Shown here piece by piece: positions 57,617 through 64,000 of a stretch of 64,000 nt of DNA (the stretch's first letter is position 1; each line of letters starts with the position of its first letter). This stretch comes from Massilia sp. METH4 (GTDB lineage Bacteria; Pseudomonadota; Gammaproteobacteria; Burkholderiales; Burkholderiaceae_D). The stretch is taken from positions 6,817,066 through 6,881,065 of the forward strand of contig NZ_CP146614.1 of the NCBI RefSeq assembly GCF_037094685.1, given 5' to 3'. Position numbers and translations under genes: made by a program. The notes under the pieces were generated by a model. That model did no database searches and was not told the origin of the DNA. It worked only from the letters and a program-made list of their open reading frames with translations.

Positions 57617-58294
57617 TCAGAAACGTTCGTAGCCGAGGAGGTAGCGCCACTGGCCCACGGGCAGGCTGCCCATCGACAGCCGGCCGATGCGCAGGCGCTT
57701 GGTGGACACGGGCGTGAGGCCGACGGCGCGGCACATCTTGTCGACCTGGCTCGGCTTCGGGCCTTTCACGGCGAAGCGCAGCCGCCGCTCGTTTTGCCAG
57801 CTCACCTTGGTGGCGCCAGCGTTCAGCTGCGCCAGGCCATCCTCGGCGATCGCACCCGAGACCTCGACGATCAGCTCCTGCTCCACCTTGTCGCCCTCGT
57901 CGACCAGCTTGCGGGCCACGCGGATATCCTGCGTGAACACGAACAGCCCGCTGGCGGACGGATCGAGCGGCAGCGCCGGCGTGAGGTTGTGCAGGTGGCG
58001 CTTGAGGAAGCGTTCCTTGGCGGCCTGCTCGCTACGCGTATCGGCGCGCAGGCAGGACAGCGCGTCCGCGCCCGCCGGTTTGTTCAGCAGGATCGTGACC
58101 GGCGCGATTTCCAGCAAGGTGGCGTCCGGGGCCAGCGCGACCGTCTGGCCCGGCGCCACGCGGGCGCCCGGCTCCTCGACCACGGCACCGTCGACCAGCA
58201 CGAAGCCGCCTTCGATGTACAGCTCGGCCTCGCGGCGCGAGCAGCCCTTCTCTTCCATTACCCGCTTGGACAGGCGGATCGTCTCGTCACTCAT
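57617..58294 (-). CDS. 16S/23S rRNA pseudouridine synthase (RluF/RsuA-like)
   Basis: The 225-residue protein has an N-terminal S4 RNA-binding domain (RLSKRVMEEKGCSRREAELYIEGGFVLVDG) and the catalytic pseudouridine synthase domain with Asp111 in PLDPSASGLFVFT. That sequence order suggests the RsuA/RluB/RluE/RluF group. It overlaps the methyltransferase gene by eight bases and is the last gene of the ISC-tail transcript. The exact rRNA site is not predictable. Confidence 0.88.
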   Translation of the reverse strand: MSDETIRLSKRVMEEKGCSRREAELYIEGGFVLVDGAVVEEPGARVAPGQTVALAPDATLLEIAPVTILLNKPAGADALSCLRADTRSEQAAKERFLKRHLHNLTPALPLDPSASGLFVFTQDIRVARKLVDEGDKVEQELIVEVSGAIAEDGLAQLNAGATKVSWQNERRLRFAVKGPKPSQVDKMCRAVGLTPVSTKRLRIGRLSMGSLPVGQWRYLLGYERF

Positions 58295-59168
58295 GCTCGG
58301 CTTCCGTGTAGAAACGATGACCCATCTCCTGCAAACCGACGGTCTCGAGCACTTCCTTCAACCGGTCGGCCGGCCGTTTGCGCGGCAGGTTCTTGTAGGT
58401 GGCGATGATCAGCTCGTTCTTCATCGAGTGTTCCCAGCCCACCAGTTCCGTCACGTTGACCTGGTAGCCATGCGCCTCCAGTTGCAGGCAGCGCAGCACG
58501 TTGGTGATCTGGCTGCCGAACTCGCGCGTGTGGATCGGGTGGCGCCAGATTTCCGTCAGCGCGCTCTTGCCCAGCGACTGGCCCTTGTTCTTGCGCAGTA
58601 CGGAAGCAACCTCGGCCTGGCAGCACGGCACCAGCACGATGTGCTTCGCATGCTTCTTCAGCGCGAAGTCGATGGCGTCGTCGGTTGCGGTATTGCAGGC
58701 GTGCAGCGCCGTCACGATGTCGATCGTGGCCGGCAGTTCGGAGGACGTGGTCGACTCGGCCACCGACAGCGGCAGGAACGACATGCCAGGGAAATCGAAC
58801 TTCGCGGCCAGCTCGCGCGAGCGCTGCACCAGCTCGTCGCGCGTCTCGATGCCGTAGATATGAGAGTCGCCACCCAACGCCTTGAAGAACAGGTCGTAGA
58901 TGATGAAGCCCAGGTAGGACTTGCCGGCACCGTGGTCGACCAGCGACACGGCACCCTTTTCCTTCACCACGTCGTTCAGCAGCGGCTCGATGAACTGGTA
59001 CAGGTGGTACACCTGCTTGAGCTTGCGCCGGCTGTCCTGGTTCAGCTTGCCGTCGCGCGTGAGGATGTGCAACTCCTGCAGCAGCGCGACGGACTGGCCC
59101 GGCCTGATTTCCGGGATATCCGTGACCGTCGTCGGCAGCGGCTGCTTGTCAAGCTTATTGCGCTTCAT
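58287..59168 (-). CDS. Class I SAM-dependent methyltransferase
   Basis: The 293-residue enzyme carries motif I ([13 protein letters not shown], about residues 76-88) and the later [13 protein letters not shown] and [10 protein letters not shown] blocks, in the style of RNA/DNA methyltransferases with a THUMP-like or METTL25-like layout. No family name is certain. It overlaps iscX by 14 bases upstream and the pseudouridine synthase by eight downstream, which places it in the same transcript. Confidence 0.82.
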   Translation of the reverse strand: MKRNKLDKQPLPTTVTDIPEIRPGQSVALLQELHILTRDGKLNQDSRRKLKQVYHLYQFIEPLLNDVVKEKGAVSLVDHGAGKSYLGFIIYDLFFKALGGDSHIYGIETRDELVQRSRELAAKFDFPGMSFLPLSVAESTTSSELPATIDIVTALHACNTATDDAIDFALKKHAKHIVLVPCCQAEVASVLRKNKGQSLGKSALTEIWRHPIHTREFGSQITNVLRCLQLEAHGYQVNVTELVGWEHSMKNELIIATYKNLPRKRPADRLKEVLETVGLQEMGHRFYTEAEHE

Positions 59169-59349
59169 CGATCCACGCCTGCTGGATCGCTTCCAGGATC
59201 TTTTCGCCGCCCCGCTTGTGGTCGTCGTCGAAGCCTTCCAGCGTCACGACCCAGTTGTGCAGGTCGGTGAAGCGGATCTGCGTGGGATCCAGGTGCGGAT
59301 ACTTGTCATACAGCGCTTCCGCGATCGCCGTGATGTCCGTCCATTTCAT
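59155..59349 (-). CDS. iscX: Fe-S assembly protein IscX
   Basis: IscX (64 residues here) is a small acidic regulator of the ISC system that binds IscS and iron. The start [20 protein letters not shown] and the conserved acidic surface ([20 protein letters not shown]) are visible. It lies one base after fdx. Its end overlaps the methyltransferase start. Confidence 0.94.
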   Translation of the reverse strand: MKWTDITAIAEALYDKYPHLDPTQIRFTDLHNWVVTLEGFDDDHKRGGEKILEAIQQAWIDEAQ

Positions 59350-59350
59350 C

Positions 59351-59692
59351 TCAGTGCCCACCCTCGCTGGCATGGTTGATGGTGTATTTCGGGATTTCGA
59401 TGACGAGGTCTTCGTCCGCCACGATCGCCTGGCACGACAGGCGCGACTGCGCTTCCAGGCCCCAGGCCTTGTCCAGCAGGTCTTCTTCCGTCTCGGTCGC
59501 TTCGTTCAGCGAATCGAAGCCTTCGCGCACCACCACGTGGCAGGTGGTGCAGGCGCACGACTTCTCGCACGCGTGCTCGATGTGGATGTCGTTGTCGAGC
59601 AGGACGTCGCAGACGGACTTGCCCGGTTCCGTCTCGATGACGGCGCCCTCGGGGCACAGCTTGGCGTGGGGCAGGATGACGATTTGTGGCAC
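59351..59692 (-). CDS. fdx: ISC-type 2Fe-2S ferredoxin
   Basis: The 113-residue ferredoxin donates electrons during Fe-S assembly. The cluster ligands are Cys42, 48 and 51 ([11 protein letters not shown]) and Cys87 (SRLSCQAI); Cys46 is a further conserved Cys of ISC ferredoxins. It lies 41 bases after hscA and one base before iscX. Confidence 0.95.
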   Translation of the reverse strand: MPQIVILPHAKLCPEGAVIETEPGKSVCDVLLDNDIHIEHACEKSCACTTCHVVVREGFDSLNEATETEEDLLDKAWGLEAQSRLSCQAIVADEDLVIEIPKYTINHASEGGH

Positions 59693-59733
59693 TTGCTACC
59701 TCTGTAATATTTATTGGGTTACGCGACCCGCAT

Positions 59734-61614
59734 TCAAGCGACTTGATCCAGGGATTTCCCGGCCAGTGCGCTGCGCACGCTGCGGTCCATGCGGCGCGAG
59801 GCGAATTCCTCGGTGCCGTGCGCCAGTTCCTCGACGGCCGCCTTCACGGCCAGGTGGTCCACCAGCCCGGCCGTGGATTGCGTGACGATGTCGCGCGTCT
59901 TGCTCATCAGCGCGTCGATCGCCACGCGCTCCTCTTCGGTCAGCAGGCTCGCATCTTCGTCCAGCGCCGCCTGGGTGGCCAGCAGGATGCGCTCGGCCTC
60001 CACCTGTTCCTCGCGCAGCGCGCGCGCCTTCATGTCGCTTTCCGCCGATGAGTACGAATCCTGCAGCATGCGCGCCACGTCGTCGTCACCGAGGCCGTAC
60101 GAAGGCTTCACGGTGATCGATGCCTCGACGTTCGAGCGCAGCTCGCGCGCCGACACGGACAGCAGCCCGTCCGCATCGACCTGGTAAGTGATGCGGATGC
60201 GCGCCGCGCCGGCCGCCATCGGCGGAATGCCGCGCAGCTCGAAGCGCGCCAGCGAGCGGCAGTCGGACACCAGCTCGCGCTCGCCCTGCAGCACGTGCAC
60301 GGCCAGGGCCGTCTGGCCATCCTTGAAGGTCGTGAATTCCTGGGCGCGCGCGCACGGGATCGTCGAGTTGCGGGGGATGATCTTCTCGACCAGGCCGCCC
60401 ATCGTCTCGATGCCCAGCGACAGCGGGATCACGTCCAGCAGCAGCCAGTCGTCGCCCGGCGCGCGGTTACCCGCCAGCAGGTTCGCCTGGATGGCGGCGC
60501 CCAGCGCCACCACCTTGTCCGGGTCGATGTTCGCGTGCGGGATCGTATGGAAGAACTCGCCCACGGCGCGCTGCACGTGCGGCATGCGCGTGGCGCCGCC
60601 CACCATCACCACGCCATCGATATCGTCGGCATCCACGTTCGCGTCGCGCAGTGCCTTCTTCACGGCGTTGATGGTCTTCGCCACCAGGTGCTTCGTGATG
60701 TCATTGAACGTTTCGGCAGTGATGACCTGGTGCACGTTCTCGCCCGAGGACAGCGTGGCGTCGATCAGCACTTCGTTCTTGGTCGACAACAGTTCCTTCG
60801 CCTCGCGCGCCTTCACCATCAAGAGCGCGGTGTCCTGCTCGTTCAGCGGCGCCAGCTTTTCCTGCGCGTGGATCCAGCAGAACAGCCGGTGGTCGAAGTC
60901 GTCGCCGCCCAGCGCGGAGTCGCCGCCCGTGGCCAGCACCTCGAACACGCCCTTGGACAGCTTCAGGATCGAGATGTCGAACGTGCCGCCGCCCAGGTCG
61001 TAGACGGCGAACAAGCCCTCGGACCCATTGTCGAGGCCATACGCGATTGCCGCGGCGGTCGGCTCGGACAGCAGGCGCAGCACGTTCAGGCCGGCCAGCT
61101 GGGCCGCATCCTTCGTGGCCTGGCGCTGCGCGTCGTCGAAGTAGGCGGGCACGGTGATCACGGCACCCACCAGGTCGTCGCCCAGCGCATCCTCGGCGCG
61201 TTGGCGCAACGTGGCCAGGATTTGCGCCGACGTCTCGACCGGGCTCTTTACGCCGGCAACCGTCTTCAGTTGCACCATACCGGGGGCATCGACAAAGTCA
61301 TACGGCAGGTTTTCCGCGTAAGCAATGTCCTTCAGCCCGCGCCCCATGAAGCGCTTGACGGAAACGATGGTGTTCTTCGGGTCCGTCGTCTGCGCCGCCT
61401 GTGCCTTGTAGCCGATGTGCGCGTGGCCGTTCGGCAGGTAGCGCACCACCGAAGGCAGCAGCGGGCGGCCATCCTCGTCGTTCAGGACTTCGGGAATCGA
61501 GGAGCGCACGGTGGCGACCAGCGAGTTCGTGGTGCCCAGGTCGATGCCGACCGCCAGGCGGTGCTGGTGCGGGGCCGTGGACATGCCCGGTTCGGAAATT
61601 TGCAGAAGTGCCAT
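59734..61614 (-). CDS. hscA: Fe-S assembly chaperone HscA (Hsp70-type)
   Basis: HscA releases the cluster from IscU in an ATP-dependent way. The 626-residue protein has the Hsp70 phosphate loop ([17 protein letters not shown], near residue 20), the [10 protein letters not shown] motif and [11 protein letters not shown]. The substrate-binding half follows from about residue 400. It is 54 bases after hscB. Confidence 0.97.
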   Translation of the reverse strand: MALLQISEPGMSTAPHQHRLAVGIDLGTTNSLVATVRSSIPEVLNDEDGRPLLPSVVRYLPNGHAHIGYKAQAAQTTDPKNTIVSVKRFMGRGLKDIAYAENLPYDFVDAPGMVQLKTVAGVKSPVETSAQILATLRQRAEDALGDDLVGAVITVPAYFDDAQRQATKDAAQLAGLNVLRLLSEPTAAAIAYGLDNGSEGLFAVYDLGGGTFDISILKLSKGVFEVLATGGDSALGGDDFDHRLFCWIHAQEKLAPLNEQDTALLMVKAREAKELLSTKNEVLIDATLSSGENVHQVITAETFNDITKHLVAKTINAVKKALRDANVDADDIDGVVMVGGATRMPHVQRAVGEFFHTIPHANIDPDKVVALGAAIQANLLAGNRAPGDDWLLLDVIPLSLGIETMGGLVEKIIPRNSTIPCARAQEFTTFKDGQTALAVHVLQGERELVSDCRSLARFELRGIPPMAAGAARIRITYQVDADGLLSVSARELRSNVEASITVKPSYGLGDDDVARMLQDSYSSAESDMKARALREEQVEAERILLATQAALDEDASLLTEEERVAIDALMSKTRDIVTQSTAGLVDHLAVKAAVEELAHGTEEFASRRMDRSVRSALAGKSLDQVA

Positions 61615-61668
61615 GTGAAACCTGTTCTTGTTGTGTGCGTGCCTGCCGGGGAGGTAGGTCGTGCGGCG

Positions 61669-62184
61669 CTACGCGTCCAGCGCGTCGAAGGCGAAGCGGA
61701 CTTCCTCGCCGAATTTTTCCAGGAACATCAGGGCGCGCACGCCCTGGGCCGCGGCATGGAAGTCGCCGGCATCGAGGTGCACCTCGATATCCTTCAGCTG
61801 GCCCTTGCGGGCGGCACGCAACTGGTTGTCCAGCTGGTCGAGCAGTTCGGCGTTGCGCGATGCACGCGCCTCCGCCAGCTCCTCGCGCCATTCCATCTGC
61901 TGCATCAGGAATGCCATCGGCATCGCCGTGTTCGACTCGGTCTGCAGGTCGACGCCGTTCAGCTCGCACAGGTATTGCGCGCGCCGCTGCGGATTCTTCA
62001 GCGTCTGGTATGCCTCGTTGGCGCGGGTCGCCCATTGCATCGCCACGCGCCGCTCGGCATCGGTGGCCGTCACGAACTTGTCGGGGTGCACACGGCCCTG
62101 GACTTCGCGGTAGGCGGCGTCCAGCGCGGCCGTGTCGACGGCGAACTGCTGCGGCAGGTGGAATAACTCGAAGTGATTCTGCAC
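61669..62184 (-). CDS. hscB: Co-chaperone HscB
   Basis: HscB brings IscU to HscA. The 171-residue protein starts with a GTG (reading MQNHFELFHLP), has the J-domain with the HPD motif (GRVHPDKF) and a C-terminal IscU-binding helical bundle. No ATG is present at this position; the GTG, 11 bases after the iscA stop, is the best start. A longer TTG start inside iscA is less likely. Confidence 0.93.
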   Translation of the reverse strand: MQNHFELFHLPQQFAVDTAALDAAYREVQGRVHPDKFVTATDAERRVAMQWATRANEAYQTLKNPQRRAQYLCELNGVDLQTESNTAMPMAFLMQQMEWREELAEARASRNAELLDQLDNQLRAARKGQLKDIEVHLDAGDFHAAAQGVRALMFLEKFGEEVRFAFDALDA

Positions 62185-62195
62185 GGTGGATGGCG

Positions 62196-62519
62196 TCAGA
62201 CGCGGAAGCTTTCGCCGCAACCGCAGGCGTCTTTTTCGTTCGGGTTGTTGAACTTGAAGCCTTCGTTCAGGCCTTCGCGCGCGAAATCGAGTTCCGTGCC
62301 GTCGATGTACGGCATGCTCTTCGGGTCCACGAATACCTTCACGCCGTGCGATTCGAACACGGCGTCTTCCGGCGCCACTTCATCGACGTATTCCAGCTTG
62401 TAGGCCAGCCCCGAGCAGCCCGTCGTGCGCACGCCGAAGCGCAGGCCGATGCCCTTGCCGCGCCGTTCGATGTAGCGGGAGATGTGCTTTGCTGCCTTTT
62501 CGGTCAGGGTGACTGCCAT
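62196..62519 (-). CDS. iscA: Fe-S assembly protein IscA
   Basis: IscA is an A-type carrier that holds or transfers iron and Fe-S clusters. The 107-residue protein starts [17 protein letters not shown] and has the three cysteines in TTGCSGLAY and the C-terminal CGCGESF. It lies between iscU (50 bases upstream) and hscB. Confidence 0.96.
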   Translation of the reverse strand: MAVTLTEKAAKHISRYIERRGKGIGLRFGVRTTGCSGLAYKLEYVDEVAPEDAVFESHGVKVFVDPKSMPYIDGTELDFAREGLNEGFKFNNPNEKDACGCGESFRV

Positions 62520-62569
62520 GCGAATTCCTCCTTCACCGGAGCCCGCGCCGCGGGCTCCGTTCATGCTTC

Positions 62570-62953
62570 TTAAGCAGAGTGCTTAGCCTTGTAATCGTTC
62601 ACTGCCGCCTTGATGGCGTCTTCCGCCAGGATCGAGCAGTGGATCTTCACCGGCGGCAGCGCCAGCTCTTCGGCGATCTGCGTGTTCTTGATCGCCAGCG
62701 CTTCGTCCAGCGACTTGCCCTTCACCCATTCGGTGACGAGCGAGCTGGAAGCGATGGCCGAGCCGCAGCCGTAGGTCTTGAATTTCGCGTCTTCGATCAG
62801 GCCGTTGGCGCCCACCTTGATCTGCAGCTTCATCACGTCGCCGCAGGCCGGCGCGCCGACCATGCCGGTGCCGACGGTGTCGTCGCCTTTTTCAAACGCG
62901 CCCACGTTGCGCGGGTTTTCGTAGTGGTCGAGTACTTTGTCCGAGTAAGCCAT
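62570..62953 (-). CDS. iscU: Fe-S assembly scaffold IscU
   Basis: IscU is the scaffold where the nascent cluster forms. The 127-residue protein has Cys37, Cys63 and Cys106, Asp39 and the LPPVK motif (LPPVKIHC) recognised by HscA. It lies 85 bases after iscS with a short GGTGTC palindrome between them. Confidence 0.97.
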   Translation of the reverse strand: MAYSDKVLDHYENPRNVGAFEKGDDTVGTGMVGAPACGDVMKLQIKVGANGLIEDAKFKTYGCGSAIASSSLVTEWVKGKSLDEALAIKNTQIAEELALPPVKIHCSILAEDAIKAAVNDYKAKHSA

Positions 62954-63012
62954 GATATTGCTCCCTGTGTTTTAAAGACCGACGCACGGCGCCGGCCGAA
63001 TAACCCGCATGT

Positions 63013-63029
63013 CCGGTGTCCGACACCGG
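63013..63029. repeat. Short GGTGTC palindrome between iscS and iscU
   Basis: CCGGTGTC and GACACCGG face each other across one base. It is the same core as the longer hairpins at 42984, 48193 and 50831. Being inside an operon it may affect mRNA stability. Confidence 0.65.
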
Positions 63030-63038
63030 CTGATTAAT

Positions 63039-64000
63039 TTAGTGGGCAGCCCACTGAATGCTGTTGATGTCGATGCCTTCCTTGAACATGTCCCACAGCG
63101 GCGACAGTTCGCGCAGCTTGCCCACCTTCGACTTCATCAGTTCCACGGCGAAGTCGATGTCCTGTTCCGTCGTGAAGCGGCCGATCGTGAAGCGGATCGA
63201 GCTGTGCGCCAGTTCGTCGCTGCGGCCCAGCGCGCGCAGCACGTACGAAGGCTCCAGGCTGGCCGAGGTGCAGGCCGAACCGGACGACACGGCCAGGTCC
63301 TTCACGGCCATGATCAGCGACTCGCCTTCCACGTAGTTGAACGACACGTTCAGGTTGTGCGGCACGCGGTGGTCCATGTCGCCGTTGATGTAGACCTCTT
63401 CGATCTCCTGCAGGCCCTTGGCCAGGCGGTCGCGCAGCGCCTTGATGCGGGCGATCTCTTCATCCATCTCCACCTTGGCCAGGCGGAACGCTTCACCCAT
63501 GCCCACGATCTGGTGCACCGGCAGGGTGCCCGAACGCAGGCCGCGCTCGTGGCCGCCACCGTGCATCTGCGCCTCGATGCGCACGCGCGGCTTGCGGCAC
63601 ACGTACAGCGCGCCGATGCCTTTCGGACCATAAGTCTTGTGGGCGGTGAACGTCATCAGGTCGACCTTCAGCGCCTGCACGTCGATGGCCACCTTGCCGG
63701 TCGCCTGGGCGGCGTCGCAGTGGAAAATGATGCCCTTGCTGCGGCAGAAGGCGGCGATCTCGCCGACCGGCTGGATCACGCCGATCTCGTTATTGACCAG
63801 CATGACGGAGACCAGGATCGTATCCGGGCGCACGGCCGCGGCCAGCTGCTCGACGGTGATCAGGCCGTTGTCCTGCGGGTCCAGGTACGTCGCTTCGAAA
63901 CCCTGGCGCTCCAGTTCGCGCACGGTGTCCAGCACGGCCTTGTGCTCGGTCTTTACCGTGATGATGTGCTTGCCGCGGGTCTTGTAGAACTGCGCCGCGC
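63039..64000 (-). CDS. iscS: Cysteine desulfurase IscS (5' part missing)
   Basis: IscS takes sulfur from cysteine for Fe-S assembly. The C-terminal 320 codons are in the window; the start lies beyond its right edge. The PLP-lysine region [11 protein letters not shown] and the active-site cysteine [16 protein letters not shown] are present. It precedes iscU, and iscR is expected further right. Confidence 0.97.
   Translation of the reverse strand, partial: AAQFYKTRGKHIITVKTEHKAVLDTVRELERQGFEATYLDPQDNGLITVEQLAAAVRPDTILVSVMLVNNEIGVIQPVGEIAAFCRSKGIIFHCDAAQATGKVAIDVQALKVDLMTFTAHKTYGPKGIGALYVCRKPRVRIEAQMHGGGHERGLRSGTLPVHQIVGMGEAFRLAKVEMDEEIARIKALRDRLAKGLQEIEEVYINGDMDHRVPHNLNVSFNYVEGESLIMAVKDLAVSSGSACTSASLEPSYVLRALGRSDELAHSSIRFTIGRFTTEQDIDFAVELMKSKVGKLRELSPLWDMFKEGIDINSIQWAAH

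Overview
The window is a GC-rich bacterial chromosome segment that looks like an Oxalobacteraceae betaproteobacterium of the Massilia / Duganella / Janthinobacterium type. This is inferred from gene content, gene order (nuoA-N followed by a DUF2818 gene and a NUDIX gene; secG-tpiA-quinone oxidoreductase; rpsO-pnp; leuA-pssA; ilvBNC; ECF sigma-DUF3619-DUF3106-RDD) and protein style. No rRNA genes, phage genes or CRISPR arrays were seen. One tRNA (Leu, anticodon GAG) is present.

Layout. (1) 1-19475, almost all on the minus strand: the isoprenoid genes ispD-ispF, a secreted HExxH protein, a NUDIX hydrolase, a DUF2818 membrane protein, the complete 14-gene complex I operon nuoA-nuoN, tRNA-Leu, secG and tpiA. 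The 3' end of tpiA is followed by tandem copies of itself. (2) 19605-22249: a quinone oxidoreductase, a Sel1-repeat protein and a DUF2807 protein with a candidate leader peptide. (3) 22453-34884: a carbohydrate locus that fits beta-mannan / galactomannan use. It encodes a TonB-dependent receptor, a secreted SGNH esterase, a GH27 alpha-galactosidase, a GH5 mannanase, a FucP/GluP-type sugar permease, a LacI-type regulator, an AGE-family mannose isomerase and a PfkB fructokinase. A RAYT (REP-associated tyrosine transposase) flanked by its own palindromes sits inside it. Three copies of one 21-bp inverted repeat lie about 100 bp before the receptor, the permease and the regulator. (4) 35094-39565: a cytochrome c / sugar-dehydrogenase fusion, a chemoreceptor and a zinc-ribbon membrane protein. 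(5) 39640-45517: pnp, rpsO, a lipoprotein, leuA and pssA. (6) 45627-50826: a SIMPL protein, a PafA-like phosphatase, a hybrid histidine kinase and a gene remnant. (7) 50919-54258: ilvC-ilvN-ilvB. (8) 54752-57410: an ECF sigma factor operon and an HNH protein. (9) 57617-64000: a pseudouridine synthase, a methyltransferase and the ISC iron-sulfur operon (iscX, fdx, hscA, hscB, iscA, iscU, partial iscS).

How it works together. The core genes feed respiration, branched-chain amino acids, phospholipid synthesis, RNA turnover and Fe-S assembly; the Fe-S cofactors are needed by complex I in the same window. In the accessory locus, secreted enzymes would debranch, deacetylate and cut mannan, the receptor and permease would import products, and mannose would become fructose and then fructose-6-phosphate. 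Intergenic gaps are rich in short perfect or near-perfect palindromes of several families, which look like REP elements.
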